Source: Hevea brasiliensis (lineage: Eukaryota; Streptophyta; Magnoliopsida; Malpighiales; Euphorbiaceae). Taken from it: a stretch of 64,000 nt of DNA. The notes below the pieces were generated by a model. The model ran no database searches. It was not told where the DNA came from and saw only the letters and a list, made by a program, of their open reading frames with translations. The position numbers and the translations under genes were made by a program. The DNA is taken from assembly GCF_030052815.1 (NCBI RefSeq), contig NC_079510.1, forward strand, positions 7,391,375-7,455,374, read 5' to 3'. Of the stretch, positions 36,493 through 49,000 are shown one piece after another; the stretch's first letter is position 1; the number at the start of each line of letters is the position of its first letter.

Positions 36493-39400
36493 TGTAACAC
36501 CCCTATTTGTATAGCTTGGTATATTTCACTGTTCCGGTGACCGGTGTCGGTCCGGACAATTAAGGGGATTAGAACCATACTTAAGACAACTAGAGAAAAC
36601 ATAAACACAAATAATTAGTAATGCTCAATTAGTTAAGTATAAATAAGAAAAAACAGAACATAAGAAGTTAAACGAGCCGAGAGTCACAGCGATGGGTGAC
36701 CTCCTCGGGAACGACTGCGAAGTCATTTTAAACTCAAATTTCGAACTGTAAAATGTGACGCTGCGGTCCTTAGGACCCTTATGAACACAGTGGAAAAGAG
36801 AAAATCACGAAAAAGAACTGTGAAGCCAGTCAAATAATTATGTCAGGGAGCCGGAAGAAATATGAAATTATTTGCAAACCGAGATGAACCGGCGAGGGGC
36901 AATTTGGTCAATTGATCCCGAGAGCTGACTCCTGACCTAACTGTCAAATAAAATCGGAGAAAAGAAAATTTCGGAATCGAGAATTAAATTAAAGAACTAA
37001 TAGAAAAATTAAAAAAAAAAAGAGAAAATGGAAAAGTCAAAAGGTGATGACATCATGCATGACCTCATGCATGATGCCATAAAGAATAAAATTAATTTAT
37101 TTACTTATTTGGATTTTTGGTCTTCCTAAAGAGATAAAAGACAAAATGAAAGAAAAGAAAAAAAAATCATTCTTCTTCTTCAAATAAAAACGTGCATCTC
37201 TCCTCTCTCTCTTTTATCTCCTTAGTTTCCTCCATAGCCATGAAATTCAAGCTTTCAAAGCTTGAATCAACCCCATAAATTCCCCAAAAATTCCACTAAA
37301 TTATGATTAAGCTTTGTTTGGGCTACTAGAAGAGGAGATTGAAGAAGCAAGAAAGAAGAAAAAAGGGAAGAAAATTAGTGATTGGAAAATCAAACAAAGA
37401 TTAGTATGTAAATTTGAATTCTTTTGTTAAATTTCTATGTTCTTAGTTTAATTAACTTAGAAAGTAACTTAAAATGAAACAAAAATAATTGTGAGGGACC
37501 AAAGCTGAATTTAGGCCAGCTAAGGTTTTATGTGTGTATGCATGAATTTGATTGAATTCAATATGTATGGAAGCTTAATTGAGTGATGGAGTGATGTTAG
37601 TATGATTTGAATTGGTTAAATGCAACAAAATTAGTGAGTTAGGGTTTTGAAACCTAGGGTTTTGAGGCAAAAATTTGGAGAAATTTGTAAATGGTGTCTT
37701 TGACCTAATGTGAATTGAAAAATGGTCATTTGTGACCAAATGAGGTGTGTTAGAAGTGTTGGAATTAAAAGCCAATTCGGATTGGATAAGGTCATGTGCT
37801 GGCAGCATGACCAAAATTTCCTTTGAGGGACAAAAATGAAATTTTGCAAGTCGAATGGATATGCGACCAATTGGGGATGAAAATAGGCACTAAATGACAC
37901 AATTTTCATTTAGGAAGCCTACCCAAAAAGTGACTAAAACCTAGTGAACAAAGTGGCCGAAGTCGGAAAATCGCAGGCTGCCTCTGCACAAATTGACCAA
38001 ATGAACAGTGTTTGTTCATTTGGTCATAACTCGAGCTAGGCAAGTCAAAATGATCTGAAATTTTACCAGGGGTTAGATGAGATATAGATCTAAAACTTTC
38101 ATGAAGAATACCAACCCAAATTATGCCATTAACCCAATCAAATTACTGAGCAAAATCGGTGACCTGAATCTGCAGAACTGCAGATTGCCATATGAACAGT
38201 AAAGTTTCAATGGCTATAACTCTCTCTAGAAAACTCCGATTTAGGCGATTCTTGAACTGATGGAAACATAAGACATAGTAGAACATTTCATATGAAGAAA
38301 AGTAGATCAAATTATGGACTTAACTTGATCAAATTACTGAATGAAGTTGGATCAACAAATCTGTAGAACCAAATTCTACAGCATGAACAGTAATAGTAAT
38401 TTGCTTATAACTTGAGCTACAAAACTCCAATTTGGGTAATTCAAAAAGGAGAATAAACTTAAGACAATAAGGAACATTTTCTATGAAGAAAGTTTTGCCA
38501 ATTTCCAACAGTAAATTGACCAATGAAACAGTACAATTAGGGACACCAAAATTGAAAATTTGGTAATTTTGCCTAAAAGACCTAAGTTTTGAGAAAATGA
38601 CCAAAACCAACAAGTTTGGTGACCAAAATGTGGTATGTGGGTAAAGTTGGAATTCTCATACCTATTAAGCCTTAGAAAGTCAATAATTTGACTTGAATAG
38701 TGTAGTGAATAGTAACCCGAAACACAAAATTTCAAGAACGTCGAATTTAGCACGTCTGAGCTAGGTAAAAGTGAAGTTAAATTTATTTTTGGATTTATGC
38801 TAAGTTATGGTACTGAAACACTATGAAATTGTGTGTTTCAGTGGAAAGGAATACCGGGACAGAACCCGAGGAGTCGAGTCAAGGCCAACTGACGACTCGT
38901 TTGAGGTTTGTGCACAACGTATACTTTTTATAATCATCTTTTGCATACTGTTTTGAATAATGTGAAATATTGAATTATGGCATTCTTACGATGTTTTGAT
39001 TTAAATTGTTGAAAGTTATTATGTATATTGAAATGACAATGTTTAGCAAATAGTTAAGATAAGTTTTGAAACCACAGTGTCTTGACCATATATTTGAACA
39101 CCTCACTAGCACGACTAGTGGAGGTAATTAGTTTCGAATTTTGATTCCTTCTCTGGAGAAGTGTTGAGGTGTGCCAGTAGAAGAGGATGTGAATGGATAT
39201 CCATATATTTGAGCTAGCTGGCATTGTGATGTGATTTCTCTTTAGCCTCTAGCTATTGAGATTCTATTTGTTTCGAATGGCATGATCTAACTGTGGGTTT
39301 TATGAAATGTGTTTTGATACTTTGAAATGAACTTGGTTTACATTTAAAATCTCACAATGCATGATTTGTACTTAATTCTCATGTTCAGCTAAATTTTTGA

Positions 39401-40209
39401 ATAAATGTGATTTAAGTTTTGCATAAAGATTATTTTAGTATGTTGTGCACCACTGAGTCCTAGTACTCAGCGATAGCTTTTATTGCTGTCGCAGATTTAG
39501 AGACTAGAGGAGCAACAGACTGAGCTGCTGAAGATTGAGGATCATTCAGCTTGAAGTCTTCGGGTATAATTTATACCCTAACTGTAAATATTTCTTTTGA
39601 TGTATATATATTGCACATAAATGTATGGACATGTAAAAATGGGTCTTGAGCAGTTTGTATAAAATTTGTATAAAGTTGTAATATATATCGTAGTTTGAAA
39701 TTCTCTTAATGTAAATTTTGTAATCATGTATCTAAATTGTTTTGTTTCTAATGAAATATAAATGAAATTATTTTATTTAATTTGAATAAAATGGATTACT
39801 AGTATTTTGATGATCATTGGATAGTGGATTTGAAATTTGAAAGTTGATAAATGCATTGAGAAATTGATTGAGATTGAGTATGAAATTGAAGCAGTTGTTG
39901 AGAAAAATTTTTAGAAGTGCTTTTTTTACAGGTATTTGAAGAACTATTTTCTCAAAATACAGAGGGAACTCTATCAAAATTTTTATAAAATTTGCGAAAA
40001 AATAAAATGGGCCAAAATTTCCAACTAGCTTTCCACTTAATTACATGTTTTAAATACTTATTAGAAATGCTCACCATTTATCAAAAATAAGAGAATTATT
40101 TTAAAATCCCTTGTAGGGTACTTAATGAGTTATCGGTAGGTGAAGTTCGGTAGTTGATTAGGTATTCTACGGGATCATGTTATGCCTTACAGAGGGGTAA
40201 GGTGTGACA
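36493..40209 (+). repeat. Right LTR (full length, 3717 bp)
   Basis: Same TG...CA ends as the middle LTR, and followed by the ATATA duplication. It differs from the middle LTR mostly by isolated substitutions, with a few clusters of small differences around CAG/CTG and CG sites (36,820-36,950; 38,870-38,895; 39,510-39,535). Confidence 0.93.
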
Positions 40210-40214
40210 ATATA

Positions 40215-40626
40215 CATCTCTTAGTTTCCCCTTTATTCGTTTTACAAGTAGTTACTTAACTACTTTTTCCAGCTCATCAAAATAGAGTAAAATAGAATCT
40301 ATAAGTAATTGTCCCATCATAAATGCAATGTTCCACTGTTGCTATAATTCTTTCTTTTATTCTTCTACAGAATGAACATGAAGTTCCCTTTATAATAATA
40401 ATTATTATTATATGGTCAAGCTTGGAAAATCATACTTCATTTCAACAGTAAAAAAAAGAAATTGGAATATGTAACTGCAATAACAAACAATAAAGGTGTA
40501 ACAACTACTGCCACCATGATCAATCAATTAATGATCAAATATGCCCATGATCAATCAATTAATGATCAAATATGCCCATGTACTTTCATGCAACGACAAA
40601 CATACAATTAGAGATAGAGAGATTAC
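40215..40626. other. Spacer with a 31-bp perfect tandem repeat
   Basis: A 31-bp unit starting CATGATCAATCAATTAATGA occurs twice without mismatch (40,515-40,545 and 40,546-40,576), followed by the first four bases of a third. It lies just beyond the splice donor of the orphan exon, that is in its presumed intron. Confidence 0.85.
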
Positions 40627-40798
40627 TTGGTGGCTAGTCTTCCCATTTTGGGAATCATATATTCTGCTTCCAATGACATGAACTACTTGGCAATTAGAGC
40701 GACCTTTCTTCTCCTCTTGTGTAACAACTTCATTTTTCAAATCAGAAACTACAGAAGTAACAATCATAACTGTTGCAACTGCTTTTTGGAAGTGTCTC
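40627..40798 (-). pseudogene. Orphan exon resembling CDCA7-type zf-4CXXC_R1 protein
   Basis: One 172-bp exon with consensus borders: polypyrimidine tract and TTCAG acceptor at 40,800-40,799 and donor AA|GTAATC at 40,626-40,625. It stays open throughout. The translation contains HFQKAVATVMIVTSVVSD, a Lys-rich middle, then RIYDSQNGKTSHQ. In CDCA7-like nuclear proteins the last motif reads GKTCHQCRQKT and starts the four-CXXC zinc finger; here the first cysteine position is serine. No neighbouring exons were found within several kb on either side, and the large gypsy array lies immediately left. I infer a gene fragment. A real gene with a distant next exon is not excluded but is unlikely. Confidence 0.5.
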
Positions 40799-42261
40799 CT
40801 GAATAAAAACAAGGACAAATTATGTATATCTTAGACAATAGAGGGATATTTGAAGAAATGCTCAACTTTTCTACTTGTTTTAAAATTGATTCCTTTATTG
40901 GTGGGAGAGATTTGAGAATACTGAAAACTTTTGGGGCAATAATTTTTTTTTTTGGGTTTTTTTGGAGGATAAGTGGAGGGCCAAATCAATTTAGGGTTTC
41001 ATTTTGTTTTTTTTTTTTAATATCTCATTTTTCTTTTTTACTTTATGGGTAAAATTTCCTACATAATTTTAGATAGGACCATTATAATAGGACCATCCTA
41101 TAATTTTATATATTCAAGCATATGTAAAATGATTAGGTTTATACACCTAGTATAAATAAGACTTACTATTGAATAGGCCTAGTCAAGGGTATCATTAGAA
41201 TTAGAAGTTGATTAGAATTGAATTGACTTAAAATGGATTGAAATAAGTAAAAAATATAGTTGATTTGAATCGTTACTAAGCTGAATTAAAATTGATAAAT
41301 TCAATTTCGTATCAAAATTATTTTTTCATGTAAAGAAAATTAAAATGAAAATCTAGACATTTGATTAGGTGAACACCATATCGAACATAGTAGAACCGAA
41401 ATCAGAACTAGAATAATGGAAAAAAAAAATGCAGCGGTTCAAGTTCATACCCTCAATGAACTTGAATTTGATTTGGTTCCAAACCAAACTTATGATTTTT
41501 TTCCTTTTAAAATAAATAAAAATTGAAAAAATAAATCATTAAATTTGATAAAATTAAAACCAAACTAAAATCAAACTAAAACCACAGTAATCTTTAAAGA
41601 AATTGGGTTATTCTCTGATTTTTTAATAATAAATATTAAAAACAATAGTTTTGATATTAAATAATTTATGTTCATCATGTCCTTCAAATTTTTTTTTATT
41701 TTATTTTAATTAAAATAATAAGTAATTTTTAATATTTAAAATTAGAAAAATAATATTATTAGAAAAATAATATTTTATGAGGTGAGTACTTATTTGGCCT
41801 TAATTAGAAAAATGAGTCTTTATTTAGCCCAAAATTTAGTTTTGGGCTTATTTAGCTATTGATGTTTATAGTGTATACTCATAATTTTAGTCTTTTTAAA
41901 AATTCTCCTTTTACTACTTAAACAAAATTTAAAAAATATAGACTATTAATTTTTCAATTTAATTGGATGAATAAAAAAAAGTAACTTTGTAAGTTTTAGA
42001 ATATGGGCTCATTATATTTTTGTATTGGGCCAATAAAAAATATGAATATTTTAAACTCTGCTAGAATATTTTTTTTTAAGGGTCAAATGTGAGACTGTAT
42101 TAACAAACTTGGGTCTGTCATTTGGTGCAATGACAAAGCTATGTCAAAAATTAAGAAATATTTTTTATTAAAAAATTGCGTAATTTTTTTTTTTCACAAA
42201 TTCAGGGCCCATGACACCCTTAAACTCTCCTAGCTTCATTAATAATTTGGTGCATATGCAT
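40799..42261. other. Spacer with decayed short elements
   Basis: T-rich low complexity at 40,940-41,035. The stretch 41,180-41,620 repeats the AACCAAAC-type interior of the MITE at 15,718. The stretch 41,640-41,890 resembles the right half of the element at 22,268. No gene seen. Confidence 0.45.
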
Positions 42262-43302
42262 AGGATGGGTAATTGATTGATTTAGTTCAAAACTAAACTA
42301 AACTGGTCAAACCAAATAGACTGAATCTTCTAAATTATAAAGTTGAACCAAATCCAATTTTAATGAAAATCAAAATAGCACAAGAAGAACTCAATGTCTT
42401 TCCCTAATTTCCATCAAATCTCCATCCTAATTATCAAATGACAATCAACCAAAAAACTAAAATCAAAATCACCAATTTCTATTATATTTTATTCAACCAA
42501 TAAAACATTATCATAATCAAGATCATTCAATCAATAAAAAAATAAATTAGGGAAAAAATTACGAGAAATGGTAACCCAGTAATCCAACCATCACTTGTTT
42601 CAATAGATTGCTTGATCCTTCGATTCTTGAAGTGATATTACAAGACATAAAAAATGTAAGGCAATGGCTAAGTAAGGGAAAAGTTGTCCAGTTATATTTA
42701 AGTCGTGGATGAGTCCATGTTCGAATGAAGAAAGACAAATGCAAAGGGATATGGATGAGAAAGATTTCGTGAAGGCTCACAAGAAAGAGATAGAAATATT
42801 TTTGTGAAGGCTATTGAGAGAGAAGAAAGAAAAGAGTGACTGAAAGAGAGCTAAGCTTAGGATCAAAAGTTAAGAAGAGATGAGGGTAAAGGCTAGGGTT
42901 TGAAGTAATTAGAAAACTTTATTTATATACTCTTAATGGATGAATGAGATAAAATTAAGTTGATGGTTATAATTACCTTATATAAAATATGCAAAAAAAA
43001 AAAAAGAAAAAAGTTAAGCTGAAGATGGGATGCGAACTATGATATGCAGTTGTCTATAAAAGTACTAACCACTAAGTCGTAAACAACTCTTATATAATTT
43101 TAATGTGGCAAAATAATATATTTCAACTTGGTTTTTTTTTTTAATTTTCCTTTCATAAACTAAATCAACCAAAATAATAGAAAATTCTATAAATTAAAAA
43201 TGAACCAAACTAATTATATGAAAAACAAAACCAAAAAAATTGAAATAAATCGATTTGGTCATTTATTTTATTTTAACAGAATTTTGTTCACTCCTATATG
43301 TG
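42262..43302. mobile_element. Possible 1-kb hAT-like TIR element
   Basis: The left end TAGGATGGGTAATTGATTGA and the inverted right end TAGGAGTGAACAAAATTCTG are similar to the TAGGGGTGRNCAAA termini of short plant hAT elements. Both are followed inward by GTTC/AAACCAAA phrases. The interior (42,560-42,940) is purine-rich on the plus strand without a convincing frame. A tRNA-like sequence lies inside near the right end. Confidence 0.4.
43024..43090 (-). other. tRNA-like sequence (SINE head or tRNA relic)
   Basis: Read on the minus strand, a box-A-like CTTAGTGGTTAGTAC is followed about 35 bases later by a box-B-like AGTTCGCATCCC, spaced as in tRNA-derived internal Pol III promoters. Arms do not pair well enough for a functional tRNA, and the acceptor stem is not evident. 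Confidence 0.3.
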
Positions 43303-43523
43303 CACACTTTTCATTGATAGGCAGTGGCAATGATGCTTTTTTAATGGGTTTGATTATTGTGCATCAAGAGTTCTAAAATGACTAAGCATAATCAAGACAT
43401 AAGAATAATTAAACCAAATTCCTTATAGTTAACACAATATAGAGAATATTAATATGCATATAATGCAATATTAGTTAACTTTTTCAATAAGTTATGTGCA
43501 ATTGTCAATGTACAAAGATGGAA

Positions 43524-44208
43524 TGTAATACCCAGTGTTGAGTATTACTAGAATTTTTGTGTATAATGGCAAAATATTTTAGACGTAAGGAACTTTAGCT
43601 GCCAAAGTTACTAAAGTTCGGCTAATGAACTTCTCGGGATAGATTAATATAAATAAAAGGTGGGAGATATTTCTCCTACCTTTCTCTCTCATTTGCCTCT
43701 CTAAAGCTTTCCCCTTCTTCCCTCTCATTTTCCTTTACTTTCTCTCCCTTTCTCATTAATCAAGCACTCCAAACCTTAGTATTTCATGAAGATATCTCCT
43801 TTTAAAATACTAAGAATCTCTCTTCTCTTCCTTTGCTTGAAGACAAGTTGGAGGCTTAGAGGGCTTAGCTAATGGTTTGGGTTTTGAAGAATCAAGTTCT
43901 TCCTCTCCCTTCCTGTGGATTTGATGAATGTTAAGGTTTTGTACAAATTATTAAACCTTGGATTAAATTGATCGATTTAAGATATTTGAGCTTTATTTTA
44001 GTTGTTTAACACTGAAAATAGTTAAATATAGCTAAAAAGGCTTAAGCATTAAATTTAAGGTCTTTAGAATCAAAATTGGGACTTGTAGGATGAATTCTGT
44101 ATATCCCAGATTCAGCAGCCAAACTTACACATGTTCGACAACCAACCTTTGCATGAATAGTCATGTAAATAGTGCATGGCAAGTTGGGCAACCAAACTTC
44201 AAAGTTAA
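43524..44208 (+). mobile_element. LTR head fragment, plus orientation
   Basis: Starts TGTAATACCC. It contains AAAGTTCGGCTAATGAACTT, a CT-rich leader (43,660-43,760) and the CAGCCAAACTTACACATG region. These features resemble, in opposite orientation, the LTR that starts at 46,076 (CAGCTATTAAAGGTAAGGTTCAGCTAA, CT-rich leader). It is cut off at 44,208 where that element begins, so it looks like an older relative that was entered. Confidence 0.5.
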
Positions 44209-46076
44209 TGTAACAGCTCAATCTGGGACTGCTACTAGTAGTAAGGGTATCTCTAGGCAAGAAGCCACCAAGACCATTAAAAAGTTTAACCTTTCACTTC
44301 TTAAAAATTGGTAGGCCCATTTTCATAATAAAACATATTTAAACATATAAAACAATTTATTTATATCATAAATCATTTAGTTATAAGCACAGTAGACCTT
44401 CATACATTTACATGTCAATATGAAGTTCCATACACTTTTTTAAATACCTTTCTAAAACTTAATGAGGCAATTGCCTCTGGAACTCATAACCTTTATTTTG
44501 TTGGACTTTATCTTTAACTCCTATCCCTAAAAAGGGAAGATAGGGCTCAAGGAGTAAAAGCCTATTTAGAGGAAGAAAACATTTATTAAAGTAATTATAC
44601 ACATATGCAATGCAATAATCATATGATGTTTTCCCAGCACAAACAATTCACAATAAGGTAATTCATGACACCAGTAGCACCTAACCATCTGATAATCATA
44701 TGTCCAATGTGCTTAGCCCATTAAAGGAGCTCATTAGGATTTCGTCTTAATCATAACAAATAATGGATACGAGAGGCATAGAAGTGATGACTTAATTGAG
44801 GTGGACCCCTGATATCCAAATGTTAGAAACATAAAATTGCCTTATCCAACATTCCTTTTCCTATACTTTCATAATGAGCTCATTTGCATGTATGCTATTT
44901 CCTTTACTTTTGCTTTCCTTTCCCATTGAGAACTAATGGGTCATCCACGTATTACCAACACAATACAATTATATGATACAACATATTATCTCACATAATA
45001 TACAATTATATAATAATCCTAAAAATGCATTTATAACTAGTATTACTTATCGTGATGTATGAATGTATATGTATGCAGTAAGAAAGTGGTTTTTTTAAAA
45101 GAGTTTAGTGGGTTCTACTTACCTTGGGGTTGTTAGATTCTGCGTTCTCACTCCTTTTAAACCATAAGATCCCTTGAATTGAAGGTTCTGTACTTCTTAT
45201 CTTCATGTTTACAATAAAAGGGATTTAGAGTTTCTTAATTTAGGACTTACACATAACTAATCAATTTGGGATTTCTCAATTAGTGCATGTTCAATGATCG
45301 AAGCCTACCATGCATTGTTTATGTGACTGTTCACATTAATTGGCAACTAAACTTGGGTTTACCCAAAATTTCCTTCACAATGCAAAAATCTAGGGTTTCA
45401 ACCCTCTAATCCCAAAATCAAGTCCTAAACCCTTATTCTAAATTCATTATACCATTTTAGTCTTAAAACAAATATTCATTATTAACTTAAACATACACCT
45501 TTTAACTTAACTTTCATAATTTCCATACTAAATCCTAAAACAACCTTAAACCATATCTCAACCACGTTTTTAACAAAATACTATCATAGAACCATAAATC
45601 AAACTAAAAAGAAGGAGAAGGAAGTTTACCTCTTTTGTAATGGCTTCCAACAAAGGAGTTTTTCCTATTTCTTCTTCAACTCACTTGAGAGAGGAGAGAA
45701 AAGGTTACTCTTTAGCCTTTTAGAGCTTTTAAGGTGATTCTCCTACATGAAGAGGCTAGGGTTGTGTGTTTTAGAGCTATGGGTAAGAGGGAATAAAGGG
45801 AAAGGGAAGAAAAGGGAGAGAAGTGGAGAGAATGAGGGAGTGGGTAGGTAAGTCTCTCCTAGCTTTTGGTTTTATATTCTCTCCCAAACTAACTTTATTA
45901 GCTGAACCTTACCTTTAATAGCTGAACTTACTTGGAAAGGCTTTTTACCCTTTAATCCCTCTTTCCTTGTCCTTTTTCTAAGTACGCCTCTCTACTTGGC
46001 ATTTCTTCTTTTCAAAAATTTGTGAGACATGCCCTATCTCGATATGGATTCTGACTGCCTTGGGTGTGGGTGTTAG
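44209..46076 (-). repeat. 3' LTR of the old element
   Basis: In the element's direction it begins TCTAACACCC (a changed TGTAACACCC) at 46,076 and ends GCTGTTACA at 44,209. It includes a purine/pyrimidine-skewed leader at 45,640-45,880. The partner LTR is only partly inside the window. Confidence 0.6.
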
Positions 46077-49000
46077 AATCTTCTCCATTTTAGATCATTT
46101 ATCCTTGAATGTTTAATGAAAAAGGGAGCTTCATCTCCAAAGCAGATGCTTCCCCCTTTCACCATCTCTTATTGGGGTTTCTAACCATTCCAATCCCTAC
46201 CTCGCTTGGACATGGCATCATTTTTGGAATCACCATTAGTGTTTGGCACCATTAAAGCTCTAATAGAGTTCTCTTTCTAGTTCTAAACACACATATTTTC
46301 TTAATTTTGGACACAAATTTCCTTAATTCTAGAATTTTTTGTATCCTCAATCATGTTTCATCTCCATGCATAGCTTTTTCTTGTCCATGGTGTAAGGGTA
46401 CTTTCACCACTTATAGGGAACTGAAAGCTATCTACCAACTTCATTCTAGCATGGAATTCTAAAGCTTCTCTTCTTCTATTACAAGTGGCTAGCCATGGTA
46501 TGCACTTATAGTGCTCATTAAGGTTTTCAATTTCTAAGTTCCATATTCTTCTCTATAATTTCTTCTTTTGCCCCTTAGATTGTTGTAAGCCCCTTTTAGT
46601 CATTCTTATTAGTGTAGAAATCATTTGGGTTTTGGGATATTTTCCCTTGTCTTTAATCCTTATTAGGAACCTTATATGGGCAGCTTACCTAGCTAGCTAC
46701 ACCATTCATTTCTTACGTTGATGCCTCATCTTCAAGTTTCCCTGAATTTATCATACATCCACCAATACTCATCTCAAGCCATTACTTCTTCTTAATTATC
46801 TTCATAGTCCAACACTACCTTCACTATTCCTTAAGGTTTTAGCTTTATGGTGGGCTTTTCAAATAGACTCTTATGTTCCTGCACTATCACTATGCCATTT
46901 TGCCTCTATGGTTAAACAGCCTCCACCACTCATCATGGAAGCTTCTTCCTATGTTTAGTAACACACCATTTGATCCATTTTTCTTCCCTTTTATGGAGTA
47001 TAAAAGGGCTACAAGGCTCTCTTGCCCACTTTACGGTTATTTGTGGCACATTCTTGACCATTTACTTTGCTTTTTTTTTTTTTTTTTTTTTTTTCCCTTC
47101 TTCTATCTTATCTTTTCACTTTTGCTAAGCCTATTCATCCCCTAAATTGGCAAGAGTCCTACCTAATGAGGTCAACAAAAGTGAAATTTGCTCATCTTGA
47201 GTCTATAAGGCTTATATATGATTGTCCTAATTTTCATAAGATGTCTATTATAAGAGTTACAATAGTACCACCTCCTGATCAATTTTTCCTAATGGAACTC
47301 CCACAACCGATTGATATTTAGTAGGGAAGTTGAGTAAACTATGACTTTTCTTCCTAGCACATCTAGCATGAGTGCTATCATCACTTTATTCTTTATCTTC
47401 CATGTGTCATAGCCTTACCCTCTCTAGAATGGCTATTTCATTTGTGCCCCCCCCCCCAAAATTGATTTGCTACCTTAAGTTCCCTATGCTTGGCTTTTGC
47501 CAACTTTGCTTCCTATAAAAAGGCTCCTTGCAATAATTTGATATTGGTAAGGCATTCCCCTTCCTCTCTTCTATGTATTTTTTTTTAATAGTTTAATTAT
47601 ATTATTGTCCCTTGACATATTATCTTAAGATATGCATATAACATCACCTTCCTTTTCTCTCTTGCTACTCTAAGTAGCCTCTTTTATTAGCTGCCTCCAA
47701 CTATTTATATAAAACTTGCCCCATTTTGAGGCAGTCTCTCTTTCATCTTCCTTTTTCCTTTGAATCATGATCTCAACTAGGGAGATTGCCACCTACTTAG
47801 TGGCAGTCTTTCATAGGGCCTAGGCATCAATTATACTTTGAGATTGCTCCTCTCACTGTAGCTTTACTGCTTGTTGCATTCTACAGAATGCTTTAGTTAG
47901 CATGCTCTTCCCCTTTTCACCAAAAACATTTATACTTCATAGTTAGGGGTTTTACCTCTCTTATAAGTTGGGGTCTTCCCTTCTCATTTGTTTTCTTGTT
48001 CATCTTAACCTTTATGCTAGGAATTGACCTTAGTTGGCCTCTATCCTCTTCCTATTCATCCTTTCATCTTCATTGATAGGTCTCCACTTATCCAAAGAAT
48101 TTGTCATTATCACTTTTAGAGATTGAGTACAAATAAATCTCTAGCACAATATCCCAATTATCTTAAGGCACAACATTTCCTTCCTACCTAATGATAGCTC
48201 TTCAAAGAGTCAAACTGCTAAGTAATCAAAGGAAATTCTTTTCTCAAGTTTCAATACAATGCTACTCAAAGAGCCTTATTTCATGCTCCTTCTGTGGAAG
48301 GAAACAACTTAGTTACTTTCCATCATATTCTTAAATTCCTGATCTTTGTGTCTTATTAGTGAAATGACTTATCTCTGGTCATTTACCCTCCTTCTTACTA
48401 TTCAATCTCTTTTATTAGATTACTGTTCATTGCTGTCACTGCAGTATAACCCCCTTAGGTTTTAAGTGTCCCTTCTCCTTTTGAACCCTTTGGTCGACCT
48501 TTTTTGGGGTTTGATTGTTACTGCCATTATAGCACAATCTAAAGCCTTTGCACTTTGGCCTTCTTTCCCTTCAACTTGTTAGTGGATTCCCTTTCACCCA
48601 CCGTTTGCCAGCTCCTTTGTATCATTTTGACATGATAGTTCAAGATATCACTTGTGAGCCCTTATGTCTTTTTAATCACTTTGTGGGCATCCCTTTCATG
48701 ATATCCCAATTCTATCATTAAGCTATTAGAAAATTTTTCTTCCATTTTCATCCTTTCTACTCTGGTAGGGTCAAACAACCAGACATACCCTTTGGCATGA
48801 ATTCAAATATTATTAATCCCCTAAATTCACCTTTTGTTTCTATTGAACTCATCCGATGTAATTCTCTAATCTATCCTTTTTTGTCTACTTTTTTCACCTT
48901 AGCTAGGGCAATGCTCGGTTATTTTTCTCCTTATCTTTATGCTTTCTTTCTTCTTTGTCCTGAAAATTTGTCAAAAGCTACATCTCATGCAATTCCTATC

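Larger units (their letters stand above)
26246..40209 (+). mobile_element. Three-LTR Tekay-like chromovirus array at one insertion site
   Basis: Ty3/gypsy retrotransposon locus arranged as truncated LTR (26,246-26,591), truncated pol (26,592-27,842), full LTR (27,890-31,605), internal region (31,606-36,492) and full LTR (36,493-40,209). A primer site follows the middle LTR and polypurine tracts precede the second and third LTRs. The single ATATA duplication at the outer ends shows one original integration. Tandem LTR sharing followed by an internal deletion in the left unit is the simplest history. The C-terminal chromodomain and 3.7-kb LTRs place it in the chromovirus (Tekay/Del-like) group. 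Confidence 0.9.

Noticed and set aside
46873..47321. Overlapping open frames with long Phe runs
   Set aside because: They come from a T run in a pyrimidine-rich transposon interior; no domain and no matching start or splice context.
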